Notes: a model not told the origin generated them from the sequence alone. A DNA stretch of 35,464 bases from Pelagibacterium sp. (GCA_002723255.1 PBNW01000036.1:1-35464); one strand, 5' to 3'; shown: positions 11,304-22,597, counted from the first letter of the stretch. Made by a program: numbers and translations.

Positions 11304-12509
11304 ATGAAAGCAACCAGGTTGATGATGAGCAGCGCCGTGCTCGCTCTCGGTCTTACGCTTGGCGCGCCGGCGTTGGCTCAGGATATCGATTTCGGGGACA
11401 ATTCGAGCACCTGGGCCGACGACGGCCAGTGCGACGATCCACGCTTCGAAGGCCCTGGCGCGGCGCTGATCCGCAGCCCGGTCGATGAAATGCGCGACGC
11501 AGCGGACTGCGAGGCCGCGTTTGAAGCGGGCGAAGTCACCCTTGTTGCGGCCGACGAGCCCGTCGCCCCGGCCGCGCAGGACGCCGGCGAGATCGACTTT
11601 GGCGATGATTCGGGCGCCTGGGCAAACGACCAGGAATGCGACGACCCTCGTTTCGGTGGCACCCTCGACAGCCATCTGATGGCCGACGCCACCGACTGCC
11701 GCACAGCCTATGAGGCCGGAGAGGTAACCTTCGAAGCCTCCAATGAGGTCAGCGGCGCGGTACAGCCGGACGGCGACATCGATTTCGGTGACGATTCTGG
11801 CGCCTGGGCCAATGACGGCGAATGCGACGATCCGCGCTTCGGCGGTTCGCTCGCCAGCCACGAGATGGCCGATGCCACCGACTGCCGCACAGCCTATGAG
11901 GCCGGAGTGGTAACCTATGATGCGCCCGACGATACAAGCAGTGATGCCGTCGCGGGCGACATCGATTTCGGTAACGATACAGGCACTTTTGCCAATGATG
12001 GCGAGTGTGACGATCCCCGCTTTGGCGGCTCGCTGACGAGCCACGAAATGGCCGATGCCACCGACTGCCGTGAGGCTCTGGAAGCTGGCGAGGTGACCTA
12101 TATGGGCGAGGGCTCGGGCACCACGATGATCGACGGCATCGATTTCGGCGATGATTCGGGCACCTATTCCAACGATGCCGAATGTGACGATCCGCGCTTT
12201 ACCGGCTCGGGAGTTGGTGTTGCGCTCGACGATCATCTGATGGCCGATGCCACCGATTGTTCCACCGCCTATTCCCAGGGCACCGTAACGCTTGCCGAAG
12301 AGGGTTCGGACAGCGGTTCGAACGGTGATTTCCGGATCAATTTCGGCGATGATTCAAGCGCTTCGGCCTATGATGGCGTGTGCGACGACCCCCGTTTTCA
12401 GGGGCGTGGCGGCGCGCTCGAACTGCTCGAATCCAACATGCTCGCCGACGCCAGCGATTGCCGGGCCGCCTATGATTCCGGCACCGTGACATACGAGCCG
12501 CAAACCTGA
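11304..12509 (+). CDS. Secreted protein made of six acidic two-cysteine repeats
   Basis: The 401-residue protein starts with a Sec signal peptide (residues 1-25, ending APALA before Gln26). The rest is six tandem units of about 59-69 residues. Each has the core DFGDDSG-x-aromatic-x-ND-x-E-CDDPRF, then a variable loop, then MADATDC-R-x-AYEAG-x-VTY. There are twelve cysteines, two per unit, as expected for one disulfide per unit in the periplasm or outside the cell. The mature protein is rich in Asp and Glu and contains no lysine. I do not recognise a named family with a known role. I recall single copies of a CDDPRF-type motif in other alphaproteobacterial exported proteins, but I cannot check this here. 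The Asp-rich turns would suit calcium binding; that is inference. A bidirectional terminator follows. Confidence 0.85.
   Translation: MKATRLMMSSAVLALGLTLGAPALAQDIDFGDNSSTWADDGQCDDPRFEGPGAALIRSPVDEMRDAADCEAAFEAGEVTLVAADEPVAPAAQDAGEIDFGDDSGAWANDQECDDPRFGGTLDSHLMADATDCRTAYEAGEVTFEASNEVSGAVQPDGDIDFGDDSGAWANDGECDDPRFGGSLASHEMADATDCRTAYEAGVVTYDAPDDTSSDAVAGDIDFGNDTGTFANDGECDDPRFGGSLTSHEMADATDCREALEAGEVTYMGEGSGTTMIDGIDFGDDSGTYSNDAECDDPRFTGSGVGVALDDHLMADATDCSTAYSQGTVTLAEEGSDSGSNGDFRINFGDDSSASAYDGVCDDPRFQGRGGALELLESNMLADASDCRAAYDSGTVTYEPQT
11382..12506 (+). repeat. Six tandem coding repeats, about 177-207 bp each
   Basis: Unit starts, taken at the codon for the D/I of I-D-F-G, are about 11382, 11592, 11778, 11961, 12138 and 12336. 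Units 2 and 3 are nearly identical at DNA level over their cysteine and AYEAG part, which points to recent duplication. The distance between the two cysteines of a unit is 19 residues in units 2, 3 and 4 and 24-25 residues in units 1, 5 and 6. Confidence 0.95.
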
Positions 12510-12520
12510 ACACCGCAAAC

Positions 12521-12558
12521 AAAAAGGGCCGCATTCCTCTCGGATGCGGCCCTTTTTT
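12521..12558. terminator. Bidirectional terminator between the repeat protein and lpdA
   Basis: GGGCCGCAT (12526-12534) pairs with ATGCGGCCC (12544-12552). It is flanked by AAAAA on the left and TTTTTT on the right, so it can end both the plus-strand repeat-protein transcript and the minus-strand TCA operon transcript, which converge here. Confidence 0.92.
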
Positions 12559-12579
12559 ATGCCTACAAGGTCCGGGCTG

Positions 12580-13986
12580 TCAGATGTGGATCGACCCGTC
12601 GCCCAGCCCCAGCGCGGCTTCACGCACCGCTTCGCTCATTGTGGGATGGGCGTGGCAGGTGCGGGCCAGATCCTCGGCCGAGCCGCCAAATTCCATCAGC
12701 ACTGCGGCTTCGTGGATCATTTCGCCGGCGCCCTTGCCAACGATGTGGCAGCCCAGAACCCGGTCGGTTTCCTTGTCGGCGAGGATCTTGACGAACCCCT
12801 GCGGCGCGAGCATCGCCTTGGCTCGACCATTGGCGGTAAAGGGAAATTTAGCCGCCTTATAGGCAATACCCTCGGCCTTTAAGTCTTCTTCGGTCTTGCC
12901 GACCGAGGCGACTTCGGGGTTGGTGTAAACGACGCCGGGGATGACGGAATAGTTCACATGTCCGGCCTGGCCGGCGATGATTTCGGCAATCGCGATGCCT
13001 TCGTCCTCGGCCTTGTGGGCCAGCATCGGACCGGTGATCACGTCCCCGATCGCGTAGATGCCATCGAGATTTGTCTTGTAATGTCCGTTAGTTACCACCC
13101 GGCCGCGCTTGTCGCGCTCGATGCCGAGATCGTCGAGCCCGAGCCCGTCCGTGAAGGGGATGCGGCCGATCGAGACCAGCGCGATGTCGGTTTCGAGCGT
13201 CGAAGCCTCGCCGCCGGCGGCGGGTTCGAGGGACGCGACGAGACCGGATTCGGTCTTTTCGATGCCAGTGACCTTGGTGCCGAGTTTGAAGTCAAACCCT
13301 TGTTTTGACAGCATTCTCTGGAACTGTTTGGCGACGTCGAGGTCCATGCCGGGCAGGATACGATCAAGGAATTCAACGACCGTAACCTTGGCGCCGAGGC
13401 GGGCCCAGACCGAGCCGAGCTCGAGGCCGATAACGCCGGCACCGATAACCAGCAGGTTATCTGGCACCTTGTCGAGTTTGAGGGCCCCGGTCGAAGTGAC
13501 GATTTTCTCTTCGTCAATCTCGATGCCCGGCAGATTGGCCGACACCGAACCGGTGGCGATGACGATGTTTTTGGTTTCGATCCCGGTTTCCGAACCGTCC
13601 TCTGCGGTGACGGTCACCTTGCCCTGGGCGGCGATCTTACCGGTGCCCTTGAAGGCGGTTATCTTGTTCTTTTTGAACAGATATTCGATGCCACCAGTGT
13701 TTGAGGCGACCGTATCGTCCTTGTGCGCCATCATGGCGGGCAGGTTGAGCTTGGGCGCGCCGACCTCGATGCCGAGCTGGGGGAAGGTGTGACCGGCTTC
13801 CTCAAACATTTCCGACGCGTGCAGCAGGGCCTTGGACGGTATGCAGCCGATATTGAGGCAGGTGCCGCCGAAGCTTGGCCATTTCTCGACAACAGCAACC
13901 TTCATGCCCAGTTGCGCGGCGCGAATGGCGCAGACATAGCCGCCCGGTCCGGTGCCGATGACGGTGAGATCGAAACTTTCGGCCAT
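12580..13986 (-). CDS. lpdA: Dihydrolipoyl dehydrogenase (E3)
   Basis: E3 reoxidises the dihydrolipoyl group of OdhB and passes electrons through FAD and the redox disulfide to NAD+. The 468-residue protein has the FAD motif [13 protein letters not shown] (about 9-21), the redox-active CLNIGC (Cys43 and Cys48), a second dinucleotide fold [15 protein letters not shown], and the C-terminal His-Glu pair in [10 protein letters not shown]. The start is set at the ATG at 13986 (MAESFDLTV). It has AAGGAT upstream, and the earlier part of the open frame has no homology character. It is the last gene of the mdh-suc-odh block. Confidence 0.97.
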   Translation of the reverse strand: MAESFDLTVIGTGPGGYVCAIRAAQLGMKVAVVEKWPSFGGTCLNIGCIPSKALLHASEMFEEAGHTFPQLGIEVGAPKLNLPAMMAHKDDTVASNTGGIEYLFKKNKITAFKGTGKIAAQGKVTVTAEDGSETGIETKNIVIATGSVSANLPGIEIDEEKIVTSTGALKLDKVPDNLLVIGAGVIGLELGSVWARLGAKVTVVEFLDRILPGMDLDVAKQFQRMLSKQGFDFKLGTKVTGIEKTESGLVASLEPAAGGEASTLETDIALVSIGRIPFTDGLGLDDLGIERDKRGRVVTNGHYKTNLDGIYAIGDVITGPMLAHKAEDEGIAIAEIIAGQAGHVNYSVIPGVVYTNPEVASVGKTEEDLKAEGIAYKAAKFPFTANGRAKAMLAPQGFVKILADKETDRVLGCHIVGKGAGEMIHEAAVLMEFGGSAEDLARTCHAHPTMSEAVREAALGLGDGSIHI

Positions 13987-14027
13987 GAATTTTATCCTTA
14001 AATCAACGGTTTGCCAGCTTGGGCGCG

Positions 14028-14417
14028 TCAGATGACGAGCCCGATCAGCATCACCAGCAACCCAAGGCACGCGACCGTATAGGCCAGCGACCGGATATAG
14101 GCGATGCCCTGAATATAGAGCGGGATATAGGCGATGCGGGCCACGATATAGAGGGCGGCGCCGCCCTGGGTCAGCCAGTCCGAACCACCCGAAACCACCG
14201 CCACCAGCGCCAGGGCGATGAAGGCGGGATACGTTTCGAGGTAGTTGTCCAGCATGCGCTTCGCGCGGGCCGCCTTGCCGGTCAGCGGGCGGTCCTCGTC
14301 ACGCGGGCTGGCATTGTATTCGGACCCCAATTGCGCGGTCAGAAGCAGCGCCTGGATGGTGATCTGCGCGAAAAGCAGCACCACCGAACCAACCACCATC
14401 CATAACTCGAAGGTCAT
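14028..14417 (-). CDS. MAPEG-family membrane protein
   Basis: This 129-residue protein has four hydrophobic helices (about 5-27, 63-82, 87-104, 106-127). Between helices 1 and 2 lies the polar loop [20 protein letters not shown] and the stretch [17 protein letters not shown]. This NxRDE...A.R...N..E..P pattern is that of MAPEG proteins, which in eukaryotes act in eicosanoid and glutathione metabolism; bacterial roles are mostly unknown. The start at 14417 has GGGAG upstream and is preferred to an ATG eight codons earlier. The gene sits between odhB and lpdA on the same strand. Confidence 0.85.
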   Translation of the reverse strand: MTFELWMVVGSVVLLFAQITIQALLLTAQLGSEYNASPRDEDRPLTGKAARAKRMLDNYLETYPAFIALALVAVVSGGSDWLTQGGAALYIVARIAYIPLYIQGIAYIRSLAYTVACLGLLVMLIGLVI

Positions 14418-14529
14418 GATTTGAACGCTCCCATGGGGCAATGTTGGCTCGAAAATCTATGGACTTGAGTGTTCGGGAGCCCAATATTGCCAATCATTGC
14501 CGTTTCGGTGTTGCCGCCCTCGAAAAGGG

Positions 14530-15774
14530 CTAGAGGTCGAGGACCAGCCGCTGCGGATCTTCGAGGCTTTCCTTGACGCGGACCAGGAAGGTGACCGCTT
14601 CCTTGCCGTCCACGATCCGGTGATCGTAAGAGAGCGCCAGATACATCATCGGGCGGACAACGACCTGACCGCCGACCACGACGGGGCGCTCCTGGATCTT
14701 GTGCATGCCCAGAATGCCCGACTGGGGTGCATTGAGGATGGGGGTGCTCATCAGCGAGCCGTAAACGCCGCCATTGGAGATGGTGAAGGTGCCGCCCTGC
14801 ATGTCGGCCATGGAAAGCTGACCGTCGCGCGCCGCGCGTCCGAGCCGGGAGATTTCCTTTTCGACCTCGGCGATGCTCATCTGGTCGGCATCGCGCACCA
14901 CCGGAACCACGAGGCCCTTTTCGGTGCCAACCGCAACGCCGATATGGGCGAAGTTCTTGTAGATGATGTCAGTGCCGTCGATCTCGGCATTGACCGCCGG
15001 AATTTCCTTGAGAGCGTGGACAACGGCCCGTGTGAAAAAGCCCATGAAGCCCAGCTTGACGCCGTGCTTTTTCTCGAACAGCTCCTTGTAGGAATTGCGC
15101 AGATCCATGACCGGCTTCATGTCCACCTCGTTGAAGGTGGTGAGCATGGCCGCCGAATTCTGGGCATCCTTCAAGCGCTTGGCGATGGTCTGGCGCAGCC
15201 GGGTCATCTTGACCCGCTCCTCGCCACCCTGATCCTCGGCCCGTGCGGCACGCGGAGCGGCCGGGGCCGGCGCTTCGGCCTTGGACGACCCTGTGGTGTC
15301 GAGCGCCTTGAGCACGTCTTCTTTCAGAACCTGACCACGCTTGCCCGAGCCGGCAACCGAGGACGGCTCGATATCGCGCTCTTCCATCATCTTGGCAGCG
15401 GACGGAGCGGGCGGCATTTCGGTCCCGGCGGCGGGAGCCTCTGCGGGCTTTGCGGCTTCGCCTTTGGGCGCTTCGGCTTTGGACTCTTCGGTCTTGGCCT
15501 CTTGCTTGGGTTCTTCGGCCGATTTGGCCGGGACGGCTCCGGCGGCAATCGCCGCGATCAGCGCGCCGACCTCGACGGTATCGCCCTCATTGACCGAAAT
15601 CGCTTCGAGCGTGCCCGAGACCGGGGCGGGAACCTCGATGGTCACCTTGTCGGTTTCAAGCTCGACGATGGGCTCGTCGGCCGAAACGGCATCGCCGACC
15701 TTTTTGAACCATTGGCCGATGGTGGCTTCGGTGACGCTTTCGCCCAGGGTCGGGACGCGGACTTCAGTGGACAT
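14530..15774 (-). CDS. odhB: 2-oxoglutarate dehydrogenase E2, dihydrolipoyl succinyltransferase
   Basis: E2 transfers the succinyl group from E1 through its lipoyl arm to CoA. The 414-residue protein has one lipoyl domain (about 1-78, with Lys43 in [12 protein letters not shown]). An Ala/Pro/Glu-rich linker (about 79-125) is followed by the peripheral subunit-binding domain (about 127-163, with [17 protein letters not shown]). The catalytic domain ends with SYDHRIVDG, whose His385 and Asp389 are the active-site pair. It lies 65 bases after odhA. The name sucB is also used. Confidence 0.97.
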   Translation of the reverse strand: MSTEVRVPTLGESVTEATIGQWFKKVGDAVSADEPIVELETDKVTIEVPAPVSGTLEAISVNEGDTVEVGALIAAIAAGAVPAKSAEEPKQEAKTEESKAEAPKGEAAKPAEAPAAGTEMPPAPSAAKMMEERDIEPSSVAGSGKRGQVLKEDVLKALDTTGSSKAEAPAPAAPRAARAEDQGGEERVKMTRLRQTIAKRLKDAQNSAAMLTTFNEVDMKPVMDLRNSYKELFEKKHGVKLGFMGFFTRAVVHALKEIPAVNAEIDGTDIIYKNFAHIGVAVGTEKGLVVPVVRDADQMSIAEVEKEISRLGRAARDGQLSMADMQGGTFTISNGGVYGSLMSTPILNAPQSGILGMHKIQERPVVVGGQVVVRPMMYLALSYDHRIVDGKEAVTFLVRVKESLEDPQRLVLDL

Positions 15775-15802
15775 CTCTTAATATCCTTGTTCGATTTGGG
15801 GC

Positions 15803-15821
15803 CCCGGCCACAGGGGCCGGG
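15803..15821 (-). other. Hairpin between odhA and odhB
   Basis: CCCGGCC and GGCCGGG pair (15803-15809 with 15815-15821) around a five-base loop in the 65-base gap. The overlapping GGCCCC...GGGGCC offers an alternative fold. There is no T tract, so it is more likely an RNA-processing or stability structure than a terminator. Confidence 0.4.
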
Positions 15822-15839
15822 TCTGGTCGATCTTGGGGT

Positions 15840-18827
15840 TTACTCGAAGGCTTCGTCGAGGAAGGCCTGCAGCTGGGCGACATGGGTGCGCATCAGGCCC
15901 GTGGCGGTCGAGGCCGAGGCCGGACGGCCCACATAGCGCGGACGCCCGCCCGGACGGCCCATCTGCTCGAGCACCCATTCGATATAGGGCTGAACGAACG
16001 ACCAGGCGCCCATGTTCTTGGGCTCTTCCTGACACCAGACGACTTCGGCGTTGGTAAACCGGCTCAACTCGTCGATCAGCGCCTTGGCCGGGAACGGGTA
16101 GAGCTGTTCGAGACGCATCAGATAGACGTCGTTGATGCCGCGCTTTTCGCGATCTTCGAGCAGATCGTAATAGACCTTGCCCGTGCAGATCACCACGCGC
16201 CGGATCTTGTCGTCGCCCACCAGATTGATTTCGGTCTTGGGCAGGCCGGGGGCTTCGGCATCGTCCCAGAGCAGGCGATGGAAGAACGTATCGGAGCCCA
16301 TTTCCGCCAGACCCGATACCGCCCGCTTGTGGCGCAGCAGCGATTTGGGGGTCATGATGATCAGCGGCTTGCGGAAGTCGCGCTTGAGCTGGCGGCGCAG
16401 CGCATGGAAATAATTGGCCGGCGTGGTGCAGTTGAGCACCTGCATGTTGTCTTCGGCACAAAGCTGCAAAAAGCGTTCGGGACGGGCCGAGGAATGCTCG
16501 GGACCCTGGCCTTCATAGCCATGCGGCAACAGCATCACCAGACCACTCATGCGCAGCCATTTGCGTTCGCCCGCCGCGATGAACTGATCGATGATCACCT
16601 GCGCGCCATTGACGAAATCGCCGAACTGGGCCTCCCAGACCGTGAGCGCATTGGGCTCGGCCAGCGAATAGCCGTATTCGAACCCGAGCACGGCCTCTTC
16701 GGACAGCATCGAATTGATGACCTCGTAGCGGGCCTGCCCGTCAACGAGGTTGTTGAGCGGGGTGAAGGTGGATTCGTTTTCCTGGTCGTAGAGCACCGAA
16801 TGGCGCTGGGAGAACGTGCCGCGCTCCACATCCTGGCCCGAAAGGCGGACCGGATGGCCATCTTCGAGCAGCGAGGCAAAACCCAGCGCTTCGGCGGTGG
16901 CCCAGTCGATCCCCTCGCCTTCGGTGATCATCTTCTTGCGGTTGTCGAGGAAGCGCTGGACGGTGCGGTGAGCGTGGAAATCGCCCGGCACGCTGGTCAG
17001 TCTTTCGCCGAGCGTCTTGAGCCGGTCCATATCGATACCGGTGACACCACGGCGCGGGCCATCGACTTCGGCGAGCTTGATGTTTTTCCAGGCACCGTCG
17101 AGCCAGTCGGCCTTGTTGGGGCGATAATCCTGCCCCGCCTCGAACTCGGCCTCAAGCCTGGCGCGCCAGTCGGCCTTGAGCTTGTCGAAGTCTTCGGCGG
17201 AGAGGACGCCCTCATCGACCAGCTTGCTGCCATAAATGTCCAGCGTCGTCTTGTGACTGCGGATGGCCTTGTACATGAGCGGCTGGGTAAAGCTGGGCTC
17301 ATCGCCTTCATTGTGTCCGAACCGGCGGTAGCAGAACATGTCGATAACGACAGGACGGCCGAACTTCTGGCGGAACTCGGTGGCGATCTTTGCGGCGTAA
17401 ACCACGGCCTCGGGATCGTCGCCATTACAATGAAAGACCGGCGCCTCGATCATCTTGGCCACATCGGTCGGGTACGGCGAAGACCGCGAGAAATGCGGAC
17501 TGGTGGTGAACCCGATCTGGTTGTTGATCACGAAGTGGATCGACCCGCCGGTGCGATGGCCCTTCAAACCCGAAAGCCCGAAACACTCGGCCACGACGCC
17601 CTGCCCGGCAAAGGCCGCATCGCCATGCAGCAGCAGCGGCAGCACCGAAGTGCGGTCGGTGTCGCGCGTATCGGAAACGAACCGGCCGTCCTTTGCCGAA
17701 AGCTGGTCCTGCTTGGCGCGCGATTTGCCCAGAACCACCGGATTGACGATTTCCAGATGGCTGGGGTTGGCGGTAAGCGAAAGATGCACCGAATTGCCGT
17801 CGAACTCACGGTCCGACGATGCGCCAAGGTGATATTTGACGTCGCCCGACCCTTCCACGTCGTCGGGGTAGAACGCGCCACCCTTGAACTCGTGAAACAG
17901 GGCGCGATGGGGCTTGGCCATCAACTGGGTCAAGACATTGAGCCGGCCGCGATGCGCCATGCCCAGAACGATATCCTTGACCCCAAGCGCGCCGCCGCGC
18001 TTGACGATCTGTTCGAGCGCCGGGATCAGCGCTTCGCCGCCATCCAGACCAAACCGCTTGGTGCCGGTATATTTGACGTCGAGGAATTTCTCGAACCCCT
18101 CGGCCTCGGCCAGTTTGTTCAGGATCGCCCGCTTGCCCTGGGGGGTGAAGGTGATTTCCTTGTCCGGGCCTTCGATGCGCTCCTGGATCCAGGCCTTGGC
18201 CTCGGGATCGGAGATGTGCATGAACTCGATGCCCAGCGTGCCGCAATAGGTGCGTTTGAGGATTTCGAGCATCTGGGGCACGGTGGCAAATTCGAGCCCG
18301 AGATAATTGTCGATGAAGATTTCGCGGGTGTAATCGGCCTCGGAAAACCCGTAAGCCGCCGGATCGAGCTCGGGGGCGTCCTCGCTTTTTTCGAGCCCGA
18401 GCGGATCGAGATTGGCGTGCAGATGGCCGCGCATGCGGTAGGCGCGGATCATCATGATGGCGTGGATCGAATCCCGTGTCGCCTGCATGACGGCTTCTGT
18501 GGAAACCACCTCGCCGCCGGCTTTGGCCTTTTCGGTGACCGCCTTCTGGGCCTTGACCGCCACTTCGCCCCAATTGCCATCGAGCGCCGAGATCATCTCG
18601 CCATTGGTGGCGCGCGGCCAGTCGGCGCGCTGCCAGCTCGGGCCATCGGCGTTTTTGGTGACGCAATCGGCACTGTCGGCAAGATTGTCGAAGAACTCCG
18701 CCCAACTGGGATCGACGCTTTTCGCGTCGGTCTTGTAGCGGGCGTACAGCGCGTCGATGTAATCGGCATTGCCGCCATAAAGGAAGGAAGTGAGGAGGAA
18801 CGCTTCGTTCTGGTCCTGTCGTGCCAT
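15840..18827 (-). CDS. odhA: 2-oxoglutarate dehydrogenase E1 component
   Basis: E1 decarboxylates 2-oxoglutarate with thiamine diphosphate and loads the succinyl group onto OdhB. The 995-residue length is normal. The N-terminal segment FLYGGNADYIDALYARYK (about 16-33) is the part that docks to the complex. Further family features are GMAHRGRLNVL (about 289-299), the thiamine-diphosphate motif running from HGDAAFAGQG (401-410) to INNQIGF (about 434-440), and the C-terminal EEPKNMGAWSFV. It is also called sucA. A 213-base gap with a palindromic element separates it from sucD. Confidence 0.98.
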   Translation of the reverse strand: MARQDQNEAFLLTSFLYGGNADYIDALYARYKTDAKSVDPSWAEFFDNLADSADCVTKNADGPSWQRADWPRATNGEMISALDGNWGEVAVKAQKAVTEKAKAGGEVVSTEAVMQATRDSIHAIMMIRAYRMRGHLHANLDPLGLEKSEDAPELDPAAYGFSEADYTREIFIDNYLGLEFATVPQMLEILKRTYCGTLGIEFMHISDPEAKAWIQERIEGPDKEITFTPQGKRAILNKLAEAEGFEKFLDVKYTGTKRFGLDGGEALIPALEQIVKRGGALGVKDIVLGMAHRGRLNVLTQLMAKPHRALFHEFKGGAFYPDDVEGSGDVKYHLGASSDREFDGNSVHLSLTANPSHLEIVNPVVLGKSRAKQDQLSAKDGRFVSDTRDTDRTSVLPLLLHGDAAFAGQGVVAECFGLSGLKGHRTGGSIHFVINNQIGFTTSPHFSRSSPYPTDVAKMIEAPVFHCNGDDPEAVVYAAKIATEFRQKFGRPVVIDMFCYRRFGHNEGDEPSFTQPLMYKAIRSHKTTLDIYGSKLVDEGVLSAEDFDKLKADWRARLEAEFEAGQDYRPNKADWLDGAWKNIKLAEVDGPRRGVTGIDMDRLKTLGERLTSVPGDFHAHRTVQRFLDNRKKMITEGEGIDWATAEALGFASLLEDGHPVRLSGQDVERGTFSQRHSVLYDQENESTFTPLNNLVDGQARYEVINSMLSEEAVLGFEYGYSLAEPNALTVWEAQFGDFVNGAQVIIDQFIAAGERKWLRMSGLVMLLPHGYEGQGPEHSSARPERFLQLCAEDNMQVLNCTTPANYFHALRRQLKRDFRKPLIIMTPKSLLRHKRAVSGLAEMGSDTFFHRLLWDDAEAPGLPKTEINLVGDDKIRRVVICTGKVYYDLLEDREKRGINDVYLMRLEQLYPFPAKALIDELSRFTNAEVVWCQEEPKNMGAWSFVQPYIEWVLEQMGRPGGRPRYVGRPASASTATGLMRTHVAQLQAFLDEAFE

Positions 18828-18961
18828 TTCGCTCTCGATTGGGGGTCCCGATCCCCCTCAGTAAAGATGTGTTCAACCCGCCCGGTATGGGCCGCCAAAT
18901 TCGGTTGAACTATGGCGTTTCCGCCTGTCGATTTGGTTAACCGGGGCTTAGCTTGCTTTAT

Positions 18962-19010
18962 CGCGTTCCCGAACCGAGTAAGTGGGGCCACTTACTCTGG
19001 AAACGCTCTA
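18962..19010. repeat. Palindromic intergenic element (copy 2) between sucD and odhA
   Basis: The core GAGTAAGTGG (18976-18985) pairs perfectly with CCACTTACTC (18988-18997). The flanks GCGTTCCC and GGAAACGC extend the fold and the element ends in GCTCTA. It belongs to the same type as copies at 3752-3813 and 20029-20078. The remaining part of the 213-base odhA upstream gap shows no coding region. Confidence 0.75.
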
Positions 19011-19040
19011 AGTCCCGGTCACCGATAACATTGTCGTGTC

Positions 19041-19943
19041 TCAGCCCTTAAGGACTTCGACCAGGGTGGTGCCAAGCCGCGCCGGCGAGGGCGAAACCGT
19101 AATGCCCGCCGCTTCCATGGCGGCGATTTTCGATTCCGCATCGCCCTTGCCGCCCGAGACCACGGCGCCTGCGTGGCCCATGGTCTTGCCCTTGGGTGCC
19201 GTGCGGCCCGCGATGAACCCGGCCATGGGTTTCGAGCGCCCTTTTTTGGCTTCGTCGATCAGGAACTGGGCGGCGTCCTCTTCGGCCGAGCCGCCGATTT
19301 CGCCGATCATGATGATGGATTCGGTCGCGTCGTCGGCCAAAAACATCTCGAGCACGTCGATGAATTCGGTGCCCTTGACCGGATCGCCGCCGATGCCGAC
19401 CGCCGTTGTCTGGCCAAGGCCTTCATTTGTGGTCTGGAACACAGCTTCATATGTAAGCGTGCCCGAGCGCGACACAATGCCCACCGAGCCCTTGCGGAAG
19501 ATCGAACCGGGCATGATGCCGATCTTGCATTCTTCCGGGGTGAGGATGCCGGGGCAGTTGGGGCCTAGAAGGCGCGAATTGGACTTTTCGAGCCGGGCCT
19601 TCACCCGCACCATGTCGGAAACCGGAATGCCTTCGGTGATGCAGGTGATGAAACCAATTTCGGCTTCGATCGCCTCGATGATGGCATCGGCCGCGCCCGC
19701 GGGGGGCACATAGATGACCGAAGCGTCCGCCCCGGTCTTTTCCTTGCCCTCGGCGACGGTGGCGAAAATGGGAAGCTGTTCCCCGCCCGCGCCCGACCAG
19801 GTCTCTCCGCCCTTTTTGGGGTGGATGCCGCCGACCATCTGAGTGCCGTAATAGGCCAGCGCCTGTTCGGTGTGGAACGTGCCGGTCTTGCCGGTCAGGC
19901 CCTGCACGAGGATCTTGGTGTCTTTATTGACGAGAATGGACAT
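19041..19943 (-). CDS. sucD: Succinyl-CoA synthetase alpha subunit
   Basis: With SucC it converts succinyl-CoA, NDP and phosphate to succinate, NTP and CoA. The 300-residue protein has the CoA-binding Rossmann part ([17 protein letters not shown], about 13-29; [15 protein letters not shown], about 78-92), the LGPNCPGI loop (about 126-133) and the phosphorylated His257 in [16 protein letters not shown]. It is 133 bases from sucC; this gap holds two palindromes. Confidence 0.98.
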   Translation of the reverse strand: MSILVNKDTKILVQGLTGKTGTFHTEQALAYYGTQMVGGIHPKKGGETWSGAGGEQLPIFATVAEGKEKTGADASVIYVPPAGAADAIIEAIEAEIGFITCITEGIPVSDMVRVKARLEKSNSRLLGPNCPGILTPEECKIGIMPGSIFRKGSVGIVSRSGTLTYEAVFQTTNEGLGQTTAVGIGGDPVKGTEFIDVLEMFLADDATESIIMIGEIGGSAEEDAAQFLIDEAKKGRSKPMAGFIAGRTAPKGKTMGHAGAVVSGGKGDAESKIAAMEAAGITVSPSPARLGTTLVEVLKG

Positions 19944-19974
19944 GTCTTTGGCTAAATCCTGTCTTTTCGGGCTT

Positions 19975-20014
19975 AGAGCAATTTCGCATTTCCCCGAAAC
20001 GCTCCAATTGCTCT
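19975..20014. repeat. Short inverted repeat in the sucC-sucD gap
   Basis: AGAGCAATT (19975-19983) pairs perfectly with AATTGCTCT (20006-20014). The loop holds CCCCGAAACGCTCC, which again resembles the edge of the larger palindromic family. It may be a variant member or half of a compound element. Confidence 0.6.
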
Positions 20015-20028
20015 AACATCTCATTTTG

Positions 20029-20076
20029 TCGCGTTTCCGAACCGCGAAAGCGTGCACGCTTTCGCTGGAAACCCTC

Positions 20077-20078
<2 letters not shown>
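20029..20078. repeat. Palindromic intergenic element (copy 3) in the sucC-sucD gap
   Basis: The core CGAAAGCGTGCACGCTTTCG (20044-20063) is a perfect 20-base palindrome. Its flanks GCGTTTCCGAACCG and TGGAAACCCTCTTA match the flanks of the element at 18962-19010. Its end overlaps the last bases of sucC (stop at 20077). Confidence 0.8.
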
Positions 20079-21267
<1,189 letters not shown>

Positions 21268-21304
21268 CGCGGGTACGAACCTTTTTTAGCGTTCGGCAGA
21301 AAGG

Positions 21305-21331
21305 GAAAAGCCCGGAGAGAGTGTCTCCGGG
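21305..21331 (-). terminator. Terminator-like hairpin between mdh and sucC
   Basis: On the minus strand CCCGGAGA pairs with TCTCCGGG around a five-base loop, followed by CTTTTCCCTTT. It lies 10 bases after the mdh stop. The stem is strong but the T tract is short, so partial termination or attenuation is likely rather than a complete stop. Confidence 0.65.
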
Positions 21332-21340
21332 CCGGATCGG

Positions 21341-22315
<975 letters not shown>

Positions 22316-22346
22316 CTATAGGTAAAGTAACGTTTTCCTCGCGCCC

Positions 22347-22375
22347 TCCATAGACCCTGCGGTCTTTGGACGCAA
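22347..22375 (-). promoter_or_regulatory. Candidate promoter of mdh
   Basis: On the minus strand TTGCGT (22375-22370) and TATGGA (22352-22347) are exactly 17 bases apart and lie 44 bases before the mdh start. The -35 box is good and the -10 box is weak. Confidence 0.35.
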
Positions 22376-22435
22376 GTGAACCGTTCGTATTACGATCAAG
22401 GATTGTTTGGACGCACGGCCAACCCAGCCACAACC

Positions 22436-22543
22436 GTCACCCCGGCCTGGAGCCGGGGTCCAGTAAACTCCGCGGTCGAAGCGGCCGATGGTGCAATGCG
22501 ACGAGGCCGGGGGTACTGGATCCCGGATCAGGTCCGGGATGAC
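22436..22543. repeat. Bipartite palindromic repeat (copy 1) between zapE and mdh
   Basis: The element starts GTCACCCCGGCCTGGAGCCG, passes through CCAGTA and TACTGGATCC, and ends CGGGATGAC. Each half is a GC hairpin and the halves are inverted relative to one another. The same plan occurs at 26030-26127 and 33571-33668. The rest of the 294-base gap between zapE and mdh holds no gene that I can support. Confidence 0.85.
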
Positions 22544-22597
22544 GACGGGGAGGGAGAAACGACGGGGTTCGCCACTTTCCCTGCCGCGTCAATTAAG

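Noticed and set aside
11382..12506. Regularly spaced repeats considered as a CRISPR array
   Set aside because: The repeats are about 180-200 bases, in one reading frame, and encode a protein domain; no short direct repeats with unique spacers are present.
13987..14070. A 28-codon N-terminal extension of lpdA
   Set aside because: The family start [11 protein letters not shown] at 13986 has its own ribosome site, and the extension has no homology character.
14515..14529. GCCCT...AGGGC hairpin at the odhB stop considered as a terminator
   Set aside because: The stem is only five base pairs, overlaps the stop codon and has no T tract.
15882..18908. A 1008-codon open frame on the plus strand opposite odhA
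   Set aside because: It is the antisense shadow of a certain gene in GC-rich DNA. The translation is rich in His, Arg, Gln and Gly without any domain character.
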